NCBI GenBank assembly: GCA_905182985.1
Contig: CAJJDN010000163.1
Coordinates: forward strand, 179,198 to 243,197
DNA: 64,000 nt
Direction: 5' to 3'
Source: Paramecium sonneborni
Taxonomy: Eukaryota > Ciliophora > Oligohymenophorea > Peniculida > Parameciidae
In this document: positions 35,195-47,800 of the stretch, one piece after another
Numbering within the stretch: position 1 is the stretch's first letter
How the letters are laid out: every line of letters starts with the position of its first letter
Translations under genes and position numbers: made by a program
The notes under the pieces: model-generated
The model's database searches: none
What the model was told of the DNA's origin: nothing
Seen by the model: only the letters and a program-made list of their open reading frames with translations

Positions 35195-35997
35195 TTTATA
35201 AGTATAGTTTATAATGATGTTATTGAATGAAATTCTATTAAATTCAAGAAATAAATTGATCATGATTAATACAATAAAAAATTTTTTTTTTAATTAGTAC
35301 TTGATAGTCTACTTTAAGATATAATTCATTCAAAAAATTTGAAAATTCGTTTTTAATAAAAATGTACTCACATTTTACTAATTTGAGAAGAAAATGAATT
35401 TTCTTAGGTATTTTAAAAGCGATGACAAAATATTTTCCTCAAAAAATAATATTCCTTTAGAGATCATTTTATCCACAAAAAATTCCTGTTTTTTGTTTTC
35501 TCTCAAGTAAAATGATGTAAAATGATTAATATTAGAAAAATATGAGAAATGATAAAATTTATCGAAAAATTATAAATTATTTTGTTTTTCATTTAATATT
35601 TTTTTCCATTTTTAAGATAAAATTTAATTCTAATAGGAATTATAATATTAACTTCATATATGTGGTTATAATTTTATAATTTTTTCAATATCATAATTCT
35701 TATTATTATTGATAAATCCAGTCAAGTAAGTTTTATGTTAAGCCAGTGCCAATAAAACTTTTTTTCTCCAAATTATAACCAAGATGAATACCAATTATGC
35801 TCCATTAATTATCTGCAATTTTTAAATATATTGGAGAACCATCTTACCCAAGACATGCACTTTTAATATCATAAAGTATCAAAGCTTATCCATCATCATG
35901 AAAATCAATTTCATTAATAATTCCATCAATAGAATATAATTAACCTGAAGTTCCTAATGGATAACCAATAATTTTAATAATTGAGCCTTAAATTGCT
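35195..35997. repeat. 803-bp exact duplication, copy 2 (assembly artefact)
   Basis: The second copy, continuous with unique sequence to its right, where the trypsin-like gene reads intact. Confidence 0.93.
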
Positions 35998-36554
35998 CCG
36001 CTTTTTTCTAAAGGTATTCCCCATATTGAATTCTTGCTAAGAGGACCATTTTACATTATTGATTAATCAGCAAGTTTAACCAAAGATAAATCAAATCCAT
36101 CATCAAATTTATTATTAAAGATGTATCCAGGATGTAAAACATATTTTTCTGCCAATAATCTGCAAAAATATGTATTTTAATCTTTTCTAGAATAATAATA
36201 TGTTATTTTATTTGCATATCTAATAGATTTCTAATTTTCATTTATATCTACTAAATTATGAGCACAAGTTAAGAGAAAATATTTATTATTTTAAAAACCT
36301 TATCCATAAATACAAAGTGTGCCACTTCCAACATATGTGTTTTGATCATTTTCGAATTAAATCTGCAATTGGCCTTATACACCTTCAAGTTGATTAGTTG
36401 ATGTATTTTGTATATGATTTTAAAGTTTATGGCTTTCATTATTTACTTAATTAATTGCTGTTAATTAATTAAATGGTTTTGCATTAATACAATTTTAAGG
36501 AGGTATATAATCTTACTTCAGAGAAGTAAAGAGAAAGAATTATTTTGATTGCAT
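35691..36554 (-). CDS. Trypsin-fold serine protease-like protein, catalytic Ser replaced
   Basis: A single exon of 288 codons, ATG 36554 to TGA 35691-35693. The S1/V8-like fold is clear: VGSGTLCIYG, the His box LLTCAHNLV, the Asp box DGFDLSLVKLAD, GYPLGTSGQL and the substrate-pocket region CLGQDGSPIYL. In active enzymes the last motif is GxSGSP with the catalytic Ser before the first Gly. Here that position is Asp, and the same bases occur in both assembly copies. The protein is therefore probably an inactive homologue. No signal peptide is seen, so it is likely intracellular. Ends in a Gln run. Confidence 0.82.
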
Positions 36555-37122
36555 AATTCTATTATGATAAATAATAATTATTATAAATTTTTATTTAATT
36601 TTTGAAAATCATATATATTATTTTATTTCCTTATTATTATTTTATTTCCTTATTAATGAAAATGACTATTAAAATACATTAGATCAAATTATTATTAGAA
36701 TATATTAATTTAATAAATAATTCAAAATTAATTTTAATTCTATCTTTGATTTAAACAGTATTTATTCTAATTCTTTTTGTTCATTTTTTTATAATATCTA
36801 GTTTTTGCAAAAAATTTATCAATTTACAAGAATAAGCAACCAAACTTAAATATTTTTAAAAGCATATATTCGAAAAAAGACAGAAACTTTAGATAAGTAT
36901 ATCAAAACTCTCAAATTATGATGGATCATTATTTATGATCGATTATTTTAGAAGAAGAAAATTGATGATTCCTTGTTAACTAAAGAATATATATTGATTA
37001 TATTAAATATGGGGTTTATTAACTAAATAAAGATATTTAAAAAAACTATTAATTGAATCCATAATCATCTATAGATATAATAATAAATAAGTAAATTATT
37101 TTTCTGATTGAATAAGATTTCA
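36555..37122. other. Intergenic
   Basis: AT-rich spacer between the trypsin-like gene start and the 3' end of the first WD40 gene. It includes a direct repeat of TTATTTCCTTATTATTATTT near 36620-36650. No gene seen. Confidence 0.5.
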
Positions 37123-38850
37123 TCAAATTTGCTTATATTTTCTAAATTAAATCTTACTTGATTTCGAATCCCATGTTACCAAAAGAGTTCCATCATCACT
37201 CATTGTACCATAAATCATATTTTAAACAAAAAATATGGCCTATTCTAAAACAATTTGGCAGTCTAAAAGAGAATTGTTAGCAAAACTAATTAAATTTATA
37301 TTGTGCCCATTTTTTGATAGTAGAATATTTTTAGATGTATTGTAATACAAAGGAAAATAAAGTGAATTTCCTTTCCCTCTTGTTTGAATCTAAAATGTAT
37401 TATATTTAATGTATTCTCCATTTATTTAATCAATAATATAAAATGTTAATGATGTTCCATCCAAAGACTAACAAGCAAAAGTTTAATTTGTTATGAATGA
37501 TATACTAATTCCATCATTAAGTATCCTTTATTTTATTTACCATTATTATTAATTAGATCTATGAATGATTAAAATATAATTATCATTTCCACAAGAAAGT
37601 AATTAATTTCCTTCATCATTAATAGATAAACCATAAACATATGAAGTATGTTCTTAAATCGTTTATGAACAAATCCAATATTTTAAAGGATTTAAAGACC
37701 AAAATTTAATAGTTTTGTCAGCAGATCCACTTACTATAAAATCTTCTAAAGAATTACTTATTTATAAACAATTAATAGCATAAAAATGATTTTTTAATTA
37801 GAATAAAGCATTCCATTAAGTAAATTATTGATCTGGAGTCCAAATTATAATAGTAGAGTCTAAAGAGCCTGACACTAGCTAATTCAAAATTTATGATTGT
37901 TTTTTAAAGAAATTTAGAGTTGTAACATGATTTTTGTGAATCCTTTCTAAGTTTTATAAAAGCTCTGGTTCTTAATTTAAAGATTAATTTATTTTTAAAA
38001 TATTAATGTTGCATTCAGAAGCTATTGCAATAAGAGTATTATTAAAATTAATAGCCAAAGCTTAACATAATTCTCCTTATTCATATGTTAATTTTTTAAT
38101 GATTTCATATTAAAATGAGCTACTTACACTATTTTTTTATAAAATTGAATTTGATATTGTTTATTTATTTTATTATTCTAATAATTTTCTTCCTAATTAT
38201 TATTATATTTGAGATTTTATTGGTTATTATTTATTTTATTCTTAAAAAAAGAGACCTCCTTTTAAATCAAATTTATCCAAGCTTGTAACAATTTATTTCA
38301 TTAACTTTTGAAATTAATTATATCCTTCAAAATATTTGAATGGATCCAACTATGAATTCAACAATTTAATTTAAGTATCATTTAGAGTAATCAAATCAAA
38401 ATAAATTTATTTTGTTTCTAGTTTATTTATTGATTGTTATTTATTTATTAAAAGGTCTAATTGATTGAAAAAGTTATAACAAGCTATTTATTCTCCTTTT
38501 TCCTTAATACTAGAAATCCAATCATTAACTATGACAGTCAATTAATCTAGCTACATCAAAATAATAGACTCCATTAAAGAGATTTTATCATAAAATTATT
38601 TGAGTAAATCTAGATGAGGGGTTATGATTTATTCATATTAGTTTAATTTTTATTTTATTGGTTTTTCTATAATTTAGATAACATTTTTTAATGGACAAAC
38701 AGGTAAATGAGTTACTTCTATACAATTTTTACAAACAAATCTTTTATCTAAAGCTAGACCAGGTTCCATATTTACAGAACATATAGGCATACAATGATTT
38801 TAAAAGCATTAATAATCACTAAGATTTTCCATAGGTTTAGGATTAAACAT
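37123..38850 (-). CDS. WD40-repeat protein with N-terminal Cys cluster, 575 aa
   Basis: A single exon of 576 codons, ATG 38850 to TGA 37123-37125. The N-terminus has a small Cys/His cluster (YQCFQNHCMPICSV, then CKNCIEVTHLPVCPL) that looks like a B-box or RING-related zinc site. Long helices follow, then WD40 blades ending in VSGSLDSTIIIWTPDQ, VSGSADKTIKFWSL and LSCGNDNYILIIHR. The final blade (GTMSDDGTLLVTWDSKSS) ends in IQFRKYKQI. A paralogue lies immediately upstream at 39131-41149 on the same strand and ends in the same way. Likely a scaffold; its partner is unknown. Confidence 0.82.
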
Positions 38851-39130
38851 TTAAAAAATAAATTATTTAATATAAAATAAATTCATTTCTTTGATTTTAA
38901 AAATATTCATATTCATTAAAATAAACCTTATTATATTTGAAATGAACTTTTATTAATTTTTATATATTACAATATGTGAGATTATTTATTTTGAATTTAA
39001 AAAATGATATCACTTTATTTCATTTTTTCTAAATTCTTATAATTATTTATATTTAGAAGGATTAAATCATTTTTAATATTTTAGAATTTTTAAAATATTT
39101 GATAATTATTCTTTCTATTAACAATAATAA
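38851..39130. other. Intergenic between tandem WD40 genes
   Basis: A 280-bp AT-rich spacer that must hold the promoter of the first WD40 gene and the 3' end of the second. No motif recognised. Confidence 0.5.
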
Positions 39131-41149
39131 TCAATTACTATGATACTTTCTAATTTATATTATTTTAGAATCTTAATCCAATGTAATTAAAAATTCACCA
39201 TCAGTACTCATAAAACCTGAAATATATTTGCTCTTAAAAGAAATTTCTTAATGATGTAAAACTTAATTTTCTTAGATGATTAAAATTAAATTCAGAAATG
39301 AGCCAGTTTAATTTATTACTACTTTTTTTGATTAATTGAATTACATAAGAAAAGTGGTTTACTCATCACAAACTCTATTAATTAAAATTTTGGTTTAATA
39401 TTCAATTTCATTAGCATGAAAATTGATTTTGATTAATCCTAAAGATGTTTAATTAATTGTTTAAAAAAGGATAATAAAATCTTAAATAAAACAGATTGAT
39501 GGTGTAAAGTTGTAGATATTTATTTATAATGAGACAAACCAATAATTTTCTGTTTTATTTTTTTTATTTTTAATCAAAATAATTTTATGGTTTTATGAAT
39601 ATGTAGCTATTAATTATTAGGAAGGATTAAAATTTAATCCAAAAATTGAATTTGAATTAAAATTCAAACTCTATTTTTACAACCATTGAGAATTTTAATA
39701 TATCCAAAAAGAAATTAAATTGTTTCCACCTGATACTAATAAGTTCTCCTATTTATTTATAATAATATATTTCTACTCAACAGCACTCTTAAGGATTTAT
39801 TTACATTTATATATTTAGCCCTTTTTATCCCAAAACCAAATTATTAATGATTTATCTAATGATCCAGATATAAAAGAATTATCATTTTATAAAAATAATA
39901 AACAACAAACATCACCTGAATGATTTTTTATTACTTATTATTATGTAAATGTTTATTCTTCTAATTTGAATACTTTTATTAAGTTATTCAATCCTACTAT
40001 TAATATTTAAGATTAAATCTAAAATGCTATAGCCTTATAAGTTTCGTTTTCCTAAATAGGTAGTTCTCTATTTATTTTATATTCTATAAAAAGTTGTTTT
40101 TATTTTCCAATCCAAATCTTTTTACTCCTATAATCTCTACTTAAAAAATATTCTCCTATAATTTTTTGATCACCATATTTACTTGTAAAATAGGATTAGT
40201 TTTAAAATTTTTTGTTATCTTTTAATGCTAAAAATGGTTATTCTAAAGAAAATTCTAAATTCAAAAAAGAATTGCTTTGATCCAAATTTACCGCATGATA
40301 TTTATCCAAAATGTATTATAAATCATCATTTGTTCCAAATATCTAAATATCTCTCTTATAAGCAAATTAACAATTCTTTTTTTATTTAAATAACATCCAT
40401 CTCTTATCGTTCATTTATTTAACAGCAAATATACTTTCCCGAATAAAAATTATATTACTAAATGAATTATATATTGTAATTTCTTAAACCGGGTTCCATA
40501 TTTATTTATCTTCTATTTTTTTTTTTTCAACAATAACAATTTTCATATAATTCACTTACGCTATTATTTTATTTTCTTATTAATTTAAAATTATTTCATT
40601 CAAAGATTATCCAATTGTAATTTCTTAAGTTGTATACCATTAAATTTATTCTTTTCTTTTTAAATGTAATTTACCTTCAGAACATCCTATTATCATAAAA
40701 TCTTCTGATTAATTTATTAACACAACCATCATATCTTTATTAAATTTGAGTATGCATAATACTTTATTTTTATTTATGCAATTAACACTCCATGTTTTTA
40801 ATTTATTTCTTGAATTGAAAGATGAATATATTTGTTATTATTTATAAAAATACAACCACATATTGTTATCTATGTTATTAAAATTTCCTATAAATTTATA
40901 ATTACCTGTTTTGAATTAATAAAATTGTTATAATCCTTAAAATAGTGAAAGTACTAAAATAGATTAATTAGGATTTAATGTTATCTCTTTGCAATGTTTT
41001 TTTAATTCAATTGAACTAATTTATTAATATTTGAAAGGCTCAATCTAATGTATTTTTACGCTTGACTAATTCATTAAATTTTTGGAATATATAATTAAAT
41101 TAAATATTTAACTAATTTTTTTTGAATTGTTTTTTGTATAGAATGGCAT
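39131..41149 (-). CDS. WD40-repeat protein, 672 aa
   Basis: A single exon of exactly 673 codons, ATG 41149 to TGA 39131-39133. Degenerate beta-propeller blades run through the whole length. The clearest are IKNHSGDVCCLLFL with FISGSLDKSIIIWFWDKKGQ, VSGGNNLISFWIYQ and IFGLNFNPSQQLIATYS. The end (SGFMSTDGEFLITLDQDSK, then IQIRKYHSN) closely resembles the neighbouring WD40 gene, showing a tandem duplication. The N-terminal zinc cluster of the neighbour is missing here. Function unknown; probably a protein-interaction scaffold. Confidence 0.82.
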
Positions 41150-41856
41150 AGTTAAAATTGGCCAACAACATTTCTTTGATATTATTTTCTAAACCAAGTT
41201 GGAATAAAATTATTTTGACCATTTTTTCAACGACCATCCATAATCTTTTTGAATTTCATTTTGTTCTTTAATATTCTTTTTAAATTTATTAATAAACCTA
41301 AATAATTTTAGGAACATAGATAATAATATTTTTAAATAAAATATTTTAAATCAAGAAGTATAAGAAAATAATATTTAAATATTTGAAAAGTAAAAGGTTA
41401 ATATAGAAAATAAGAATTTATATCTAAATATATCATCCCATATCTCTAATTTCATAAAATAGGTAACAATTACTGAGATAAGTAATTAAATAAAAAATAT
41501 ATTTCAAATTGGCTAAATGATAATTTTAATTTAATTATTAAGAGATTTATATAATATAATAACTTCAAAAGATGAAGGAAGAAAATAGTCTCAAGAAGCA
41601 ATTTATAAAATTAATAATACTTATCGAAAATTGATAATTAATAAAATATTTCTGACATTAGTTTAATCAAACATTTTTTCGCTTGTAATTCTCAGGGTGT
41701 TAGTATTATTTTTTATCATCTCTTTAGAACTAAATAAAAAATGATTATTATTCTCTTATAGAACTTGGAAAAGAGAATTCATTTTTTTTGATTTAATTCT
41801 ATTATAGAAGGTTAGGACTATTGGCACTAAAGATTTCTGCAGAAAATTATTATTAT
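41150..41856. other. Intergenic, about 700 bp
   Basis: AT-rich spacer between the start of the WD40 gene and the 3' end of the giant gene. I see no further gene on either strand. Confidence 0.5.
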
Positions 41857-44800
41857 TCAGTTTCTTTTTTATTTTTATTACTTCTTTTCAAAATAATATT
41901 TTTTGAAGATGTTTCTAATCTTTTTAATCTAATTTAATATTAATAAATTATACTTTTTAAGATCTATAATTAAACGAGCTTAAGGTAATAAATATTCTCT
42001 CAATTTTGCAAATTTTAATTTAATTCTAGCTTATTAATTTTTGTGTGTCTCAAAGAAATGTCTAAAACAAGGATGAGATTTCACAGCAGTAGGGAATTAT
42101 TTTGATATTAGTTCTTTTATAATGTCTATTTTATCATGAAGTTTGTAGAAATATGCAAATAGAATTGATATAATCATTCTAAGTATATAAAAACCATTAA
42201 GAAAAGCAATTATAATATAAAAAGGCCATACAATTTCATGTAATTATTATTATTGTGCTGTATAGATTGAACTAGCCAAAATAATAGATATAGCACAAAT
42301 AACTGTAGATTATGTATCAATTAAATTTAATTATCCAGTCATATATGGTTTTTTTTTAATTGCTATAAAACTATAACAAAATAAAACAAGGAATACTAAA
42401 GATGCTTTAAGAGGTACAAGATCATCATAATAAGCCAAAACAATAATAATGATTTCTTTTTGCATTATCTTGAGTGTTTCCCAAAAATAGGCATGAATCC
42501 TATATTCATTATATAAATATCCCCATTTTTTTCTAACTTATGAAAAATCAAGATGATGTTTATTGTTATAAACTCCATACCACAAAAAACAAGGAATTAT
42601 GAAACCAAAAGTGATAAGTAAAGGAAAACAAAATGTGATTGCCCATTTAGCATGTTAAACTGTATCATATCTATAAGCTACATTGCCTTAAATCCATTAT
42701 TCATTTGAAATACTTCTATAAGATAATAGTGAAATTATAATTCCTATCAAATTTGGTTACAAAAATATGAATAAATATATCAAAGATGTCGAAATAAAAG
42801 AAAAGTTGAATTTTATTATTTTAGTAATAGTTGCAATTCCAACAAAACTAAAAATAATAACTATATAACTTGAAGTTATAACTAAACTCCAAATAATTCG
42901 AAAATATATTATTAATATATTAGTAATATTAACTAAGAAGCAATCTAATGAATAAGCAAGTGACTCAATAGGATTACCAACACTATTAATAACTGAAGCT
43001 AATCCTACTGGAACTTACAATTAAAATGTAGAAATCGTAGAGATAATTTAAAGATAATTTGTGAATACTTTAATAAGAATAGCAGTTTGAGCTTCTTTTA
43101 TTGCTATTCTTACTCCAAAGGCCTTTAAACTTAAACCTTTAACAAATTCTTCAATAATTAATTTTGTACTACTTACTGACATTAATGTTGAAATCAAAGT
43201 CCAAATACTTACAAATATTATTGTAATAACATAATAAGCTATTTCATCACAACTTCCACATTTATAGGTTGAACTTATAGAATAAGATCCACTTCCTCTA
43301 GAATTATATAAATCACACTATTCACATAATGCTCCTATATGTCCTAATATACATGATTAATCTCCTGATCTCCAACCTCCTTAACAATTCTCTTTTAAAT
43401 GATAACAATATTCAATATTTTAACTATAATAATATGCTCTCCAATAATGCTCTCTTAATTCTATCATACTTGATTCCACTGATTTTATTTTAGTATCGTC
43501 TTTATAACTACAATTTTAAGCTGTCTAAGATACTTAGTATTAATTCTAAAATTTATCACAAAGAACACATCCACCAGAAGTTTGATTTAAGAATTCACCT
43601 AATTGACAAGGGAATGTTCGAATATCAACCTATAATGTATAATTTGTGATATAATCATATATTTAAAAAGGTGCACTATTTTCATATAATGGAACAGAAA
43701 CACTGCTACATTATATTTATAATCGAAGAACTAAATCTTAATCATAATTAGGATTGAAATAAATGATTAGATTATCTAAATTATAATCACCACTTTATTC
43801 ATCAAATTAGACATCATATTAAGATAAACTAAATTAAATATCATATTCTTCTTTTTATGAACTTAAATTAAATGCTTTTGGCTGTAAATTGCAAGTAGAA
43901 CCTTATAAACCCATAATTTATTCTTAAAAATTATCTAAAGCAATAATTCTGAATTTAAGATTATAAGGAATAAATTCTGATTGTATAGGATCAAAATACC
44001 TGTAACTGGCTATTCTTATTCCAGAAGGCAATATCAATTAAGAATTTTCAGATTCAGAACCTAAAGTCTTATATGGATTAATAATTATTTGTTCAACTAT
44101 TTAATTATCTATATTTTTTATATTTTTCTTCTCTAGTAACATTTGATAAATATTAACTGATAATGTTAATGATCTAGGTTTATCCAAAGCATTCGATCCA
44201 TATAAAGTTGAATTATTATCATCCAAGTATAAATCTAATTATTTAGTTAATTAAAGTGATTAATAATTTAAATACAAACCTCCTGCAATCTTAGCTTTAT
44301 TCTCTATTATTTTTGAATCCAAAATATATATTTCTTCATTCTCAGATTAGTAATAAATAGCTCCTCCAATATCTGCTAAATTATTTTTTAAAATGCAATC
44401 CTTTATAATAGTATTAACCCTAATTATTAAAAGTGAACCACCATATTATGCAGTATTATTCATAAATTTACTTTTTTCGATGATCATTTAATATTTCATG
44501 TTATCCAAAAGATTTTCATAATTGTGTTATTACAATATTCGATAATTTATTGTAGGATCTTAAATAATAAACTCATTTGTATTTTTAACAATTGAAAGAC
44601 ATCCAGTCCTACCACATTCACTGTTTGTAATTATAATTTATGAAAATTTAATGTTTTATTTATCTTATTGTTAGATATCAAAAATTTTTATCAAACCAAA
44701 TAAGCATTTAGGACATTAAACATTTTAAATATCCATTTTTTCAATTAATAGCTTATGTCTTATATTAATCAATTCTATTTCAATTAAACCAAAAGTGAAA

Positions 44801-47800
44801 GATTGATTTTTCAAAATTTTAGCTTGATTACATATTAATTGATTTAAATTTTATTAATTATCAATATTATCTGTAATTTAAGTCTTTATTTAAGTAATTT
44901 TGAGAGGACAATTTAAAGAAAAGGGAATTGCTGTATTAATTATTAAGCATAATCTCTCTTCAGTCTTTATAATTTGATAAACTTAAATTATTTAAAGATT
45001 GAATATTTATAAATTGGCATCATGTACTATGAATATTACTATATATTTATATATAATTACATTATCTTAAATTTAATTGGATCAGAGGAGAAAATCCTAC
45101 AGTGCAATTAATAATCTTAATATTTGATAACAAAATTTATTATGCTTGTACAATTTTTACTAAAAATTACATATAAATAGATTAAAAACTACAATTATAA
45201 ATACTAACGTTTCCAAATTCAACATAAACTAAAGGATTAGATTTAATAATATTGAATACATCATCATCAGTTATATCATCTAAATATGAATAATAATTTT
45301 CCAGTCCTTCTTTTGTAGAATAGAAATAAATATTTTTAAAAACAATTTAAGATTTAACAGTTTCTTTTTTTAAAAGAACATATGAAAAAAATTAATTATA
45401 AATTGAAAAGCAATCCTTAACAATCAATTAATCAAATTCAATTATATTAGAAACTTCAGATGGAATAATATAAATTGCACCTCCATCATATCTACTAAAA
45501 GATGTATCAAATGTAACATTCTTAATCTTAAGAGTTAATTCAGCTGAAACAGCATCAATATAAAAACAACCACCTTTTGAAAAATATAATGAAGATAGAG
45601 TGGTTCTAGTATTTGAAAATTCAGAATTAGTAATATTAATAATACTTATACCAGTTGCAATTATATAAAAACCTCCTCCAAATATAGAAAAAGAAGAATC
45701 TACTTTGATATTTTGAATTGCTATTAAATTAGAAATTATCATACCATTCCCACTATTAGATTTAATTGGAAATATAAATTTAAAGTTAATAACAGATATA
45801 TCTTAAGCACTTGATAATATAGTATATCTACTCAATAAAGTGTAATTCATTATGTTGTTGTTTGTAAAATTAGAATCCTTAACATATAACTATTCTGAAT
45901 CAATATATAATATTGAATCTGTTGAGTTTGTTACCAAATTTTAATTAAATTAACAACCTTATAAAATAACATTTCCATACTTTAAAGATAACAATAATGT
46001 AGTAGAAGAAATCTAAGGCAAAGCTTAATAATATTGATTTAAATGGTTATAGGAAAACTTTGTATTAATAAATGTTATAAGACCCTTTTATTTTGATTCT
46101 AAAAAAATTAAAGCAGTATTTTTATTCCTTGTTGAGATTATTAATAAATTTGAATTAAACTAAGAATCTTGCACATAAATTGTTTCTTCTACAATTTTCT
46201 ACATTAAATCATACCCTTTAAAAATAATAAATGGAGTATTGAAACTTAAACAGTTTGAAACATTTAAATTATCAATAATAATATTTTTATATTAACCCAC
46301 ATATAAAAAGAAATATAGTTCCATGATAGCAAATTATGATACACAATCAATATTTGAATGTAAGACATTTGAAAAATATTTTTAATCTTGAGAAAAATTA
46401 AAAATTTCTTATTTCTAAACTGTCTGAATTAAGTATGGCCATTTCAGGAAATCCATATCCTCTCTATATATTTATATCTTATAGATTACAAAGTTGGCAT
46501 TCAATATATATCATTACTTAATCAAAAGATACCTAAGTATTTTATAGTTTTTTGTTAGATATACAATTTTAAATTATCAAATTAGTTATATTAAACATTA
46601 ACTAATCTATTTCATTATATTTAACAATACTTATGATTTACTATTTGTTATTATAATGAGTATTTAAAACTTATAAATTCTTTACTAGGATATTTTAAGA
46701 TTAATTTAAGGCTAATTAAGATTTTGAATATTCAACTTTATTATGTATTAAACTACTAGACTCTATAAGTGTTTGGTTTACAATAAAATCTTATAAATTT
46801 ATCACATTACTTGAATACAATATTGAGTTATTTTAAAGGTGAGAATTTGTTAAACTTAACGATTTAATTTTTGCTGATTCAATAACTGAAATCCAAAAAA
46901 TGTTTGAATTTTGCAAAATTTTAACATTATGCAAAGATATTTAATGAATTTGTAAAGTTCCTACAGTATAATCAAATAAACCATTACAAATGAAGAAGTT
47001 TGAAAAAATAAATGTAGTATCAAAGATACTAATATTTGTTAATCTGGATTAATATTGAAGATGATTAATATTTGCTTAGAATTTGAATAATGTTGAATTT
47101 GTAAAAATGCAATTTCTAATTGTCATATTGGATATTTGAATTTAATTTTAAGAAAGATTGTTTAAGGATATAAAAGAAAAAATATCAGATTAATGTAGTT
47201 TTATATTGCTAATTAGAAGGTTTGTTATGTATAAGGAATAAGGAATATTTGAATTAATTTTGAAGATTTGATCAGTTTTTAAAGCACTTTCACTTTCTAA
47301 TTTACAATCTATTAGATTCAAGGTCATTTTATTTTTCAAATTATCAATAAAAATAAAAGAGTTTCTGTTAAAGTAATTTTCATTGTCTTCAAAATAAAAA
47401 TTTATGTTTTCAAAACTTATTGTTGTAAAGTTACTAATTTTTAATTAAGGGATGATAGATAAGTTTATTGAATTGGTGGATTATAATAATATTCCTTTAA
47501 ATTTAATATCAATTTATTATATGGAAAAAACATATTAAGCTATTTTAGAGAAAATTTATTTATTTTTTAATCGACATGGTTCATTTTGACCTTAAATCAA
47601 ATTATATTCGAATTAAATATATCTTACTGAAATTTCATTTAGATAATCAAAAAGTTAAGATGTCTCTAATTAATCAAAATATCCANTTACAAAGTTGGCA
47701 TTCAATATATATCATTACTTAATCAAAAGATACCTAAGTATTTTATAGTTTTTTGTTAGATATACAATTTTAAATTATCAAATTAGTTATATTAAACATT

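Noticed and set aside
34391..35997. Real tandem segmental duplication
   Set aside because: The copies are identical over 803 bp and joined by one N, which fits unmerged contig ends far better than a biological duplication.
45428..45742. Separate 104-residue minus-strand gene
   Set aside because: It is one open exon segment of the giant beta-helix gene, with the same repeats continuing on both sides.
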